Source of the DNA: Planctomycetota bacterium
GTDB taxonomy: Bacteria > Planctomycetota > Planctomycetia > Pirellulales > Pirellulaceae
Length of the DNA stretch: 41,669 nucleotides
Direction of reading: 5' to 3'
Assembly (NCBI GenBank): GCA_018970165.1
Contig: JAGWWZ010000017.1
Coordinates: forward strand, 1 to 41,669
Shown: in pieces, positions 1 to 7,485 of the stretch
Layout: each line of letters begins with the position of its first letter
Numbering within the stretch: position 1 is the first letter of the stretch
Program-made: the position numbers and the translations under genes
Notes under the pieces: model-generated
The model's input: only the letters and a program-made list of their open reading frames with translations
Told to the model about the DNA's origin: nothing
Database searches by the model: none

Positions 1-115
1 GAAGTTCACGCCAATCGCCACTGACGAGCGGTTCACCACCTGCACGGGCAACACCTCGCTCGACACTGCGAAGATTCCCCATCTGATAATCGATGATGCC
101 GATCGAATGTCGCAT
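1..115 (-). CDS. hisH: HisH, glutamine amidotransferase subunit of imidazole glycerol phosphate synthase (partial, N-terminus only)
   Basis: Only the first 38 codons are in the window; the gene continues past position 1. The ATG is at 113-115 on the minus strand. The peptide begins MRHSIGIIDYQMGNLRSVER, and the pattern IIDYxxGNLRSV is the conserved first beta-strand and loop of HisH, the class I glutaminase that feeds ammonia to HisF in histidine biosynthesis. A Shine-Dalgarno AAAGGA (complement of 122-127) lies 6 nt before the ATG and supports this start. The catalytic Cys, His and Glu lie outside the window and cannot be checked. The gene is divergent from the sigma factor gene at 666. PdxT and other class I amidotransferases begin differently, so the call is fairly firm despite the short length. 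Confidence 0.85.
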   Translation of the reverse strand, partial: MRHSIGIIDYQMGNLRSVERGVARAGGEPLVSGDWREL

Positions 116-665
116 TTCGGATCCTTTCTGAAATGTGCAGCCTTGGTCGAATCAATTTAAATCAAGCTGTCTCGAAACGAGACGAACTGACGCGACAAAG
201 TGACAGCCTGCGAGAAGCCTATGGAAAAATGTCCAGTCGAATTTGAAAAAAACAATCCCGATTTCCAGGGACAGATTCCGTGCGAAGCGACCTATTGTTG
301 ATGGAAACACAATGGAATGGCCCAAGTTTTCGCAAAAAAATTTGATAACTGTTCCTGACAGCGTTTTTGGTCCGAAAGTTGCCGAGAATGTAATTTACTC
401 GCTCGGAAGGGAACCCGCGAACCCATTTCGTGTTCCAAGGGTCGAAAGAAGAGCGGGTGACCAAACGAGTCCGACCGGACCATGATAGTATCGGTTGGTG
501 AAATTCGAAGATTATCCTTCGAGTGAACCCGGCCAAATCCTGAACGGTAGGAGATTAAGGCGGTCGCAAATGATTGCGGCCAAGTCCCGAATATGCCAAT
601 AGACACATGCGGTCGGGAACCGCAAGGAAAATGGGTCTGACTGGTGGCAGGAAGCGAGGAATAGG
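116..665. other. Intergenic region between hisH and the sigma factor gene
   Basis: About 550 bases separate the divergent hisH and sigma factor genes. The open frames here are short, overlap one another on both strands and resemble no family I know. The region should hold promoters for both directions, but I found no convincing -35/-10 pair. A purine-rich stretch with AGGAAGCGAGGAATAGG at 649-665 directly precedes the ATG at 666 and can act as its ribosome binding site. Confidence 0.5.
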
Positions 666-2330
666 ATGAACAGCGATTACAGAATTGTACTCCTCAGAGA
701 GTTGCGAGATCAACAGGTACGATTTGCCCCGCGAGCTAAGCGAAGCGAACAGGCAGACCGCGCCGAGAAATTGCTTTCGGAACTTGACCCGCGGAAGGAC
801 TATCCCTTCGACTTCCTCTTCTTCCGCGTGACTCAGGTCCGGCCGGATGCGAATACACCCCGGTTGATCAAGGGTGACGATGCGGTACATGATCTGCGAC
901 TGTTCGTCGAAGACATTACCGACTCGATGAACCTACGTGTCGAGGAAGCTTCGGAACCCGTACATACCGTCGAAGACCTGAGCAAAATGTTCAACGTCTC
1001 CACCAAGACGATTTCACGATGGCGAGACAAAGGCTTGGTCTCTCGTCGATTCGTTTCCGAGGGTCGCAAACGGGTCGGCTTCCTCCACTCGAGCGTGGAG
1101 CGGTTCGTCAAGCAGAACCGTACCCGGATCGAGCGCGGTGAACGATTCAGCCAAATGACTGATGGTCAACGGGACGAGATCATCGATCGAGCCCGACGCA
1201 TTGCTGCCACCGGAGCCAACCTCTCCGAAGTGGCACGGACCGTCGCTCATGAGATGAACCGAAGCATCGAAACGATTCGATACACCATCAAGAAGTTCGA
1301 TCGGAAAAACCCCACGATGGCGGTCTTCCCCGAACAGCGAGATACCCTCAGCGAAGAGGATCAACGAGCGATCTACCAACAGCACAAGCGCGGTGTATCG
1401 ACCGTGATGCTCGCGAAAAGGCACCGCCGGACTCGTGGAAGTATCATCCGGATCCTCAACGAACAGCGCGCAGCAAAGATCTTTGAACTCCCATTGGACT
1501 ACATCCCCAACCCGGAATTCGAAAACGAAGCCAACGTCGAAATCATCCTAGCGGATATGCCAACATCCACCGAGTCCACTCGAAGGATCAAGCCCCCCGC
1601 AGGTCTTCCGCCGTACTTAGCCTCGCTGTACGAGGTACCTTTGCTCAATCGTGAGCAGGAATATCACTTGTTCCGCAAAATGAACTACCTCAAGTTCAAG
1701 GCAAATAGCCTTCGGGAGCAATTGAAACCTTCGGCTCCGGTGGTCGCATTGATGGATCAGATCGAAAAGTTGTACGAGGATTCGATCGCGGTCAAGAACA
1801 AGATCGTGCAGTCGAATCTCCGGCTGGTGGTTTCGATCGCCAAACGGCACGTTGCCCCCGGTGATGATTTCTTCGGATTGATCAGCGATGGCAATATGTC
1901 CCTGATTCGTGCCGCAGAAAAATTCGATTACGCTCGCGGAAACAAATTCAGCACCTACGCGACCTGGGCGATTATGAAAAACTTCGCTCGGTCGATCCCG
2001 GATGAATTCAAGTATCGCGATCGTTTCCGAACTAGCTCCGATGAAGTCTTCTCGATGCATGAAGATGCTCGAGGTGACCATGTGGCTCTCGAAATGGATC
2101 AAGCGAATCGGACAGACCAGATTCACAAGATCCTCGACACACTCGACGAACGCGAACGGCAGATCATTGTCCGCCGATTCGGCCTCGATCATCGCGAAGA
2201 GCCACGCACTCTCAAGGAAGTCGGTGAGGAAATGCGAGTGACCAAGGAACGCATTCGCCAACTCGAACTCCGAGCACTCTCGAAGCTTCGAGCGGCGGCC
2301 GAAAAAGCCCACATCGACGTGCCTGAGTAA
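666..2330 (+). CDS. Divergent sigma-70 family RNA polymerase sigma factor with three N-terminal helix-turn-helix segments
   Basis: A 554-residue promoter-recognition subunit. The C-terminal half is recognisably sigma-70: region 1.2-like PPYLASLYEVPLLNREQEY (about 315-333), region 2 (about 375-445, with NLRLVVSIAKRHV and FSTYATWAIMKNFARSIP), and region 4 (about 486-545, with LDERERQIIVRRFGL and the recognition helix VTKERIRQLELRALSKL). Region 3 seems missing: only about 40 residues link regions 2 and 4. The usual WWIRQAI of region 2.3/2.4 reads WAIMKNF. The N-terminal 300 residues are not sigma-like. They hold a MerR/excisionase-like HTH (about 101-150, VSTKTISRWRDKGLVSRR) and two more HTH-like segments (about 168-212 and 228-265). 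Residues 1-95 are unrecognised. The gene stands alone and ends in a terminator. I infer a planctomycete-type regulator or alternative sigma rather than the housekeeping RpoD. Confidence 0.88.
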   Translation: MNSDYRIVLLRELRDQQVRFAPRAKRSEQADRAEKLLSELDPRKDYPFDFLFFRVTQVRPDANTPRLIKGDDAVHDLRLFVEDITDSMNLRVEEASEPVHTVEDLSKMFNVSTKTISRWRDKGLVSRRFVSEGRKRVGFLHSSVERFVKQNRTRIERGERFSQMTDGQRDEIIDRARRIAATGANLSEVARTVAHEMNRSIETIRYTIKKFDRKNPTMAVFPEQRDTLSEEDQRAIYQQHKRGVSTVMLAKRHRRTRGSIIRILNEQRAAKIFELPLDYIPNPEFENEANVEIILADMPTSTESTRRIKPPAGLPPYLASLYEVPLLNREQEYHLFRKMNYLKFKANSLREQLKPSAPVVALMDQIEKLYEDSIAVKNKIVQSNLRLVVSIAKRHVAPGDDFFGLISDGNMSLIRAAEKFDYARGNKFSTYATWAIMKNFARSIPDEFKYRDRFRTSSDEVFSMHEDARGDHVALEMDQANRTDQIHKILDTLDERERQIIVRRFGLDHREEPRTLKEVGEEMRVTKERIRQLELRALSKLRAAAEKAHIDVPE

Positions 2331-2370
2331 ACGCAACCGTCCAAAGCAACAAGATTCGACTGGATTCAAC

Positions 2371-2404
2371 GAGCGGCGAATGAAGCGCCGCTCGTTTCGT
2401 TTTT
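2371..2404 (+). terminator. Rho-independent terminator of the sigma factor gene
   Basis: A perfect 8-bp stem (GAGCGGCG at 2371-2378 pairing with CGCCGCTC at 2386-2393) with a 7-nt loop is followed by GTTTCGTTTTT at 2394-2404. The T-rich tail lies on the plus strand, so it serves the sigma factor gene that ends 40 nt upstream. The minus-strand side lacks a T-tract, although the minus-strand ATP-grasp gene ends at 2443, just beyond it. Confidence 0.85.
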
Positions 2405-2442
2405 CGACCTCTCACGAAATCGCCCTCGGCCCACTCTCAACC

Positions 2443-3702
2443 TCAGGAAGGTAAGGTCATGGAGATCACACTCCGCTGCAACCGATCCATTACCTCTTCC
2501 ATCGAATCCCCAACCGCGTACTCGGTACAAACTGGGTATCCGAACGGTATCGTCGTTATTTCGCCAGGGATATCGGCTAATCGGTTCCCATCAAACAGAC
2601 TGGCGACAGTCCCATCCCACCGCGCGTTCCACCATCGTTCCAGCATCGCGTGATCGGGGGTCAATTCGCGCCTAGCGTATCGCACTACTTTGCCAATCGT
2701 CGATCCAATCGGCTTCCGACATCGCATCAAGTGTTCGTTCCAGTCGATCGTTGACATCGCGAAATGTCTTTGCCTCAACACCGCCGCAACATGCTGAGCC
2801 ACCAAGGAAATACCGTAGGCCACCTCCAGCAACTCCATGGAACCCGACCACCTTGGATTGATTTCCAGAAGCCACCAACCCTTTTCGTTCCTTATGAAGT
2901 CCGCCTGCCAAACACCCTGCAACCCGGTCGCTTCACGAACAAAGTTTGCGAAGTTCAACAGCATCTGCTGCTCATCGGCAGACAGGGGAATCGGACCAAT
3001 ATTTCCTCGATAGATGAACGGTAACGGCCCCCAGAACGCGTCTTCGGTCCAACTCTTCATGCATCCCGCGATGTACGATCGATCCTCAACATTCACGAAG
3101 GTCACGCCGAGAACCTCCCCAGCAATCGATCGTTGAAGGTAATCCAAGGCTTGCAGGGGCTCTCCTGCAAATTTGCGAACTCCTAGGCCCCCGGCACCCG
3201 ATCGGGACTTGATGAGCCAAGCACCGCTAGGCTCAAGAGTCTCGATCCCCAACACTCGCTGAGTATCTGGAACAGTATCCGGAACATGGAAGAGGGTTTC
3301 CGGCCACAAGAGCCCTGATGTAACGGCCCATCGCCCCCAGGCTTCGGGCCTCCGCAGCACCGCCAGCATTTCAGGCTCCAATCCGCAGGCGAGCCCGCTA
3401 CGTGCAAACCACCCAATCACATCGGCCCGATTCTCCATACCGCCACAGAGCAATAAAGGTACCTGGTACCTTTTTGATTGGGGAAAGGTAGTCAGATGTG
3501 ACTCGCACCAGGATTGCCAGGTGGATTCATCGTTGTCGAGCACGGAGTGCAGCGAATGGACTTGAGCGATAGACTTCAAGTCGCGATCCCCGAATTGATC
3601 GATTGCGATCACTTCCATTCCCAAGAGCGATGCTCGTTGGGCAGCAGAGCGGCCACTCGCACCTACGATTACTAATCGCTGCTTTTCAGCCGTGATGCTC
3701 AT
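2443..3702 (-). CDS. ATP-grasp superfamily ligase (COG2232-like carboligase)
   Basis: A 419-residue cytoplasmic protein with an ATP-grasp fold. The N-terminus (RLVIVGASGRSAAQRASLLG, then EVIAIDQFGDRDL, about 9-42) looks like the pre-ATP-grasp Rossmann-like domain. The ATP-binding lysine and glycine loop are KSRSGAGGLGVRK (165-177). LLEINPRWSGSMELL (278-292) supplies the Glu and Asn that bind magnesium in this superfamily. The beginning resembles COG2232, predicted ATP-dependent carboligases; a member of that group (ORF17) accompanies tetrahydromethanopterin C1 genes in methylotrophs and some planctomycetes. Linking this gene to that pathway is inference, as no other C1 gene is in view. Its ATG overlaps the stop of the upstream lipoprotein gene (ATGA at 3702-3699), so the two are probably translationally coupled. 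The substrate cannot be read from the sequence. Confidence 0.75.
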   Translation of the reverse strand: MSITAEKQRLVIVGASGRSAAQRASLLGMEVIAIDQFGDRDLKSIAQVHSLHSVLDNDESTWQSWCESHLTTFPQSKRYQVPLLLCGGMENRADVIGWFARSGLACGLEPEMLAVLRRPEAWGRWAVTSGLLWPETLFHVPDTVPDTQRVLGIETLEPSGAWLIKSRSGAGGLGVRKFAGEPLQALDYLQRSIAGEVLGVTFVNVEDRSYIAGCMKSWTEDAFWGPLPFIYRGNIGPIPLSADEQQMLLNFANFVREATGLQGVWQADFIRNEKGWWLLEINPRWSGSMELLEVAYGISLVAQHVAAVLRQRHFAMSTIDWNEHLMRCRKPIGSTIGKVVRYARRELTPDHAMLERWWNARWDGTVASLFDGNRLADIPGEITTIPFGYPVCTEYAVGDSMEEVMDRLQRSVISMTLPS

Positions 3703-6275
3703 TGCTTGCTAGGGGATATCGACTCCCCCGTTGTCTTGGGGCGGTCTGGTACGTCGATCGACCAGGCGCTCACTTCCTTCTCGAGGGCAACCACCAATTT
3801 GAGATCTTGTCCATCAGCAAACAATGCAGCACCATAGACACGGGAATCGAATGATACTTGATCCATAATCTGCAGATCGGATGTGAATAGATGCAGCACG
3901 CGGTTCGGCCCGAGAGCTAGACCATAGAGTGTCCCATCGGCTAAACGAACCGAGCTAAGAAGTCGCGATTGTTCCCCAATCGCGGTGATGGGCCGGCTTC
4001 GAAGCGCTTGATGGAGCACGTTGCAAATGACCACACCGGTTTCGCCACTTGGAAGATTGGCCAAGCAAAAGGTGACTGGGTCACGATCTTGACGGCCCCA
4101 TAGCCAACAACCCCCTCGAGGCACGAAGGTCAATTGCTCCAACCGTGCCTCGATAGTCGAGTCGGCCAATTCGCCGGTCTCACCGCTGAGGTTTCGAATG
4201 CGCACCATGCGCCCGCTCGCGCTGACCGCGTTCCACTGGGAAACACGGCCGTTGGAGTCTAAACTGGGAGCGATTCCAATAGTGGCCTCGCCAAATGCAT
4301 CCAACCTCTTTTCATTCTCAGGGTCGATCACCAGCAACCGTGACTCGCTAGTGGCAATTGCAATCGCGGGGTCCGATTTGAACGAGGTCCATGCAAACGC
4401 AACGGGAGTTTCAACATCGCCGGTGTTGTAGGTTGTCGCTGATGGTAACTGAGCCCCCGCGACCGCCCCTTCAAGCTTGGAGGGAGCGATCCAAAAACGA
4501 GGCAGGCCCTCAGGTACAATCGCGATCCACTTTCTAGACCATGGGTCGATCGCCATCTGGATCCGCTTTGCGCCATCGGCTTGATCGATTTCCACCTTCG
4601 CCACTTGCGACTTGTTTCCAAGGTCATCCAAAGCAAGGACTCGCCCTGTATCGTCCAACGCCGACATAACGATGTGTTTTCCAGTACCTGCGAATGGGTA
4701 CTCGGATTTTTTGGGATCCGCAACGGCTGCTTCCGGATGCCAAGCACCTCCCGCACTGACCAGCGGCGATTCGATTTCGGTGCGCCACAATCGGCGCATT
4801 CCATGGAGAGCAAATTGAAACTCTCGGATGGCATCTAGTCGTTTGATCTCATCTTTATCGATTGCAACGCGATGAAGAGCAGCGATGAAACGTGCCTGAT
4901 TGTCTGCATCCTGCTGCAGTTGCCGACTTGCAAGATCCTCTTTGTTGTCGATACGACGGATCAAATCCATAATCGCTTGCGAATAAATAGGCTGCACGAG
5001 CGTTTCCGCAACTTGAATACGACGGTCGCGGTCCATGATCACCAAGCTGGGTACGGCCGACAATTTGAAAAGTGCGTCGGAGAGGTTTTGCTTATCAATT
5101 GCTAGGGGAAGATCGCAGTTCCATTTCTTGAGCGCTTGTTCGAGTTCATCTGCGGGCTCGCGACCGATGAGATAGATACCGCAACGGCCACCCCATTCCT
5201 GTTCCGATAGAGCTTTCCGAAGAACCATCAACTCGCGAACATAAGCTTCACTTCTGGCACTCGAATCGACCCAGCATAAGACGGATACTGGACGCTTGGG
5301 CTCGGCCGCGTCCAACAGCAAAGATCCATCGGCGGATTTCAAGTCAAAGGGTTCTAGCGTTGACCCAAGAATCTGCGTCGAAGCGATCGGGGGAGGCATC
5401 ACCATGCGGCGAACCCGTACGTCGTCTGGCCGATCCGGGATTCGCCATCGACTCCAGTCGATAGGAGTGTTTGCGACCGCTTCCCGAAAAGCGATTTCGC
5501 ATCGAATCTCTGAGGATCTTTCCGGAGGAATCCCAGGATAAAATAGGCTCGATGGCAACTCCATCCGCCTTACCAGTTGATCTTCACGATCGATCCAAAA
5601 GACCCAACGTTGATCATTCACTTCCATCCGAACCCGATCGCAAGAACGACCGTCCGTTGCATCCCTTTGCAGAAACTCTAGCTTGCACTCTGCATCGTCG
5701 AGGGCTTCGATCGATTGACTCGAGAGCAACCATTCCAATTGAATGGGGATACCGATTGGCTCCATCAGAAGACCACACAGATAATCGCTCGATATCCAAC
5801 TGAATTCGATACGATCAGGAAGCGGACGTACCAAGCGTTGATTCGGGAAGGGATTCACGCTTTCACCGCAATATCCCTCCCACGTTGTCGCGGTCCAAGT
5901 CCCTCGAGCATTGTGGCTAGCCAGCGCCAAGCGATTGGGTCGCTCCAATGCGACTCGAAAGGGAATGGTCACGGATGGATTGCCATTATGCTCGATACGA
6001 ACCTCTCCCGCATCCGAGTAGCGATCCAATGTTCGGTACTTGGCTAATGCTCCTGCTAGCAACCGCTTTGCATCCTCTGGCGACCCCGGGATAACTTCTG
6101 TCTTGTCGCTCAGGGAAGCTGTTGCAGCAGTTTCCGCAGGTTTCTCTTCTTTACTGGCTGAACCAACTGTGGGAGTTGCCGACGGTGTGCATCCGATTTC
6201 GAAACTGCCGAGCACAACCGCAAGGGTCGTCAGACTCCATCGTACGCAAACACTTTGTTGCAAATAGCTAGTCAT
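3699..6275 (-). CDS. Modular lipoprotein: LolA-like domain, thioredoxin-like domain without active-site cysteines, and beta-propeller
   Basis: I chose the ATG at 6275 (858 residues). It is preceded by AAAGGGA about 11 nt upstream and begins MTSYLQQSVCVRWSLTTLAV, a signal peptide ending in a weak lipobox, FEIGC. The frame is open further upstream, to 6407 (902 residues), but that extension is very basic and hides the signal peptide. After a linker rich in Ser/Thr/Glu, a segment resembling LolA/outer-membrane lipoprotein carriers follows (about 55-250, YRTLDRYSDAGEVRI). Next is a thioredoxin/TlpA-like fold (about 305-440) in which the CxxC position reads CWVDSSARS, so it cannot do thiol chemistry. 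The last part (about 480-840) has repeated beta-strand units like a WD/PQQ propeller. The protein is probably membrane-anchored and faces the periplasm. Its function is unknown. It is the first gene of an operon with the ATP-grasp gene. Confidence 0.7.
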   Translation of the reverse strand: MTSYLQQSVCVRWSLTTLAVVLGSFEIGCTPSATPTVGSASKEEKPAETAATASLSDKTEVIPGSPEDAKRLLAGALAKYRTLDRYSDAGEVRIEHNGNPSVTIPFRVALERPNRLALASHNARGTWTATTWEGYCGESVNPFPNQRLVRPLPDRIEFSWISSDYLCGLLMEPIGIPIQLEWLLSSQSIEALDDAECKLEFLQRDATDGRSCDRVRMEVNDQRWVFWIDREDQLVRRMELPSSLFYPGIPPERSSEIRCEIAFREAVANTPIDWSRWRIPDRPDDVRVRRMVMPPPIASTQILGSTLEPFDLKSADGSLLLDAAEPKRPVSVLCWVDSSARSEAYVRELMVLRKALSEQEWGGRCGIYLIGREPADELEQALKKWNCDLPLAIDKQNLSDALFKLSAVPSLVIMDRDRRIQVAETLVQPIYSQAIMDLIRRIDNKEDLASRQLQQDADNQARFIAALHRVAIDKDEIKRLDAIREFQFALHGMRRLWRTEIESPLVSAGGAWHPEAAVADPKKSEYPFAGTGKHIVMSALDDTGRVLALDDLGNKSQVAKVEIDQADGAKRIQMAIDPWSRKWIAIVPEGLPRFWIAPSKLEGAVAGAQLPSATTYNTGDVETPVAFAWTSFKSDPAIAIATSESRLLVIDPENEKRLDAFGEATIGIAPSLDSNGRVSQWNAVSASGRMVRIRNLSGETGELADSTIEARLEQLTFVPRGGCWLWGRQDRDPVTFCLANLPSGETGVVICNVLHQALRSRPITAIGEQSRLLSSVRLADGTLYGLALGPNRVLHLFTSDLQIMDQVSFDSRVYGAALFADGQDLKLVVALEKEVSAWSIDVPDRPKTTGESISPSKQ

Positions 6276-6427
6276 AACGCGTATGGGATCCCTTTCCGTG
6301 GAATTCTTGAGTGCGTCGATTATAGAAAAGACAGCCCTGCCGAGGAGTCTTCGTCGGAAGCTAAAATACCGGCTTATTCTTTTTTTTCGTCGCGGGAATG
6401 CCGACACTCAGAAAGGCGGTGTGATGC

Positions 6428-7450
6428 TTGCCGTCGGGCATCCCATTAATCGCAAAACCACCCCTTGCCTCATTAACGAGCTGCAAAGTGAATCACGGAA
6501 CTTGCCTTTCAAGATTCGCTCTCTGGCTTGCATTGGCAATGCTCTGCTCTGCTGCGTCCGCTCAAGATTCCGTTACGTCAAGCTCTAGGCAGCGTGAACA
6601 GGGGAGCAGCCCTGCTGATAGCGAGCATTTTCAGACGTCAGGATCGGCAGCCGATGGACAAAGCTCCCGCGAGGCTCGAATCACAGCGATTCGGAGCATT
6701 CCTTTCGATCAATTGACCCCTGAAGCAACCCAGCAACTTCGGGGAGTCATCGAGAATGCGAGCTATTTTCGCCGTATGCCTACCCAGACTGTTCCCTGCG
6801 ATGCGGAGATGTATTTATTCCTGATTCGTCATCCGGAGGTGGTGGTTAGCCTATGGGATGTGATGGGGATGACCAAGGTTTCGCTCGAACGGATCGGCGA
6901 GTTTCAGCTTCGCGGAAATGACGGCGTCGGAACGACCTGCAACATGGACTTGGTTTACGGCAACGAAAATCTTCACATCTACCAGTCGAAGGGGTCTTAC
7001 AGCGGCAACCTGTGGGCTCGGGAGTTGCAAGGGCGATGCGTGGTCTGCGTTCACAACAAGCCCACTCAACTAGCCGATGGTACCCCTGCGATGGTGGCTT
7101 GGATGGACACCTTCCTGAAGTTGGAAAATGCTGGAGCCGACCTTGCAGTCAAAGCCCTTGGTCCCTTCGTTTCCAAAACCGCAGATCACAATTTCTCCGA
7201 GTGTGCAGGATTCCTTTCACAGATCTCCCAAACCGCCTGGACGAATCCTCAAGGTCTGGTCCGGGTGGCTTCCCGACTCCCACGGGTGACTCCGCCGGTC
7301 AGGGAAAAGTTTGTGACAACCTGTTTGTCTGTAGCTCGCAAGGAAATGGACGAATCCGGTTCACCTGTTGCTAAAAAAGATCCAGTGGATTCTGACGAAT
7401 CTCCATCTCTTCAAATCCTATCTTCGAAGAACCGGAAAGCCGCTCGCTGA
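6428..7450 (+). CDS. Exported protein of unknown function
   Basis: An ORF of up to 340 codons. The start is uncertain: TTG at 6428 has AAAGGCGG a few bases upstream, whereas GTG at 6488 gives a compact signal peptide (VNHGTCLSRFALWLALAMLC, cleavage likely after SAASA). Either way the product is exported. The mature part starts with a Ser/Gln-rich linker. It continues with a conserved-looking globular region holding QTVPCDAEMYLFLIRHPEVV, SLWDVMGMTKVSLERIGEFQ and NLHIYQSKGSYSGNLW, and ends in a charged tail. I do not recognise a family. The tone is that of a planctomycete-specific conserved hypothetical protein. It is divergent from the lipoprotein gene (about 150 bp shared upstream region) and convergent with the giant-protein gene. 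Confidence 0.7.
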   Translation: MPSGIPLIAKPPLASLTSCKVNHGTCLSRFALWLALAMLCSAASAQDSVTSSSRQREQGSSPADSEHFQTSGSAADGQSSREARITAIRSIPFDQLTPEATQQLRGVIENASYFRRMPTQTVPCDAEMYLFLIRHPEVVVSLWDVMGMTKVSLERIGEFQLRGNDGVGTTCNMDLVYGNENLHIYQSKGSYSGNLWARELQGRCVVCVHNKPTQLADGTPAMVAWMDTFLKLENAGADLAVKALGPFVSKTADHNFSECAGFLSQISQTAWTNPQGLVRVASRLPRVTPPVREKFVTTCLSVARKEMDESGSPVAKKDPVDSDESPSLQILSSKNRKAAR

Positions 7451-7462
7451 GGTCGCGAGCGG
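7440..7462. terminator. Hairpin between convergent genes, terminator-like
   Basis: A perfect 8-bp inverted repeat, CCGCTCGC (7440-7447) and GCGAGCGG (7455-7462), encloses a 7-nt loop that contains the stop codon of the exported-protein gene. No T-tract follows on either strand, so it may only slow polymerase or protect the 3' end. It lies 24 nt from the stop codon of the convergent giant-protein gene. Confidence 0.45.
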
Positions 7463-7485
7463 TTCGGATTTGAAATTCCATGGAT

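Noticed and set aside
1617-2369. Minus-strand ORF of 250 codons opposite the sigma factor gene
   Set aside because: It is the antisense shadow of the conserved sigma regions; its product resembles nothing and the codon pattern belongs to the plus-strand gene.
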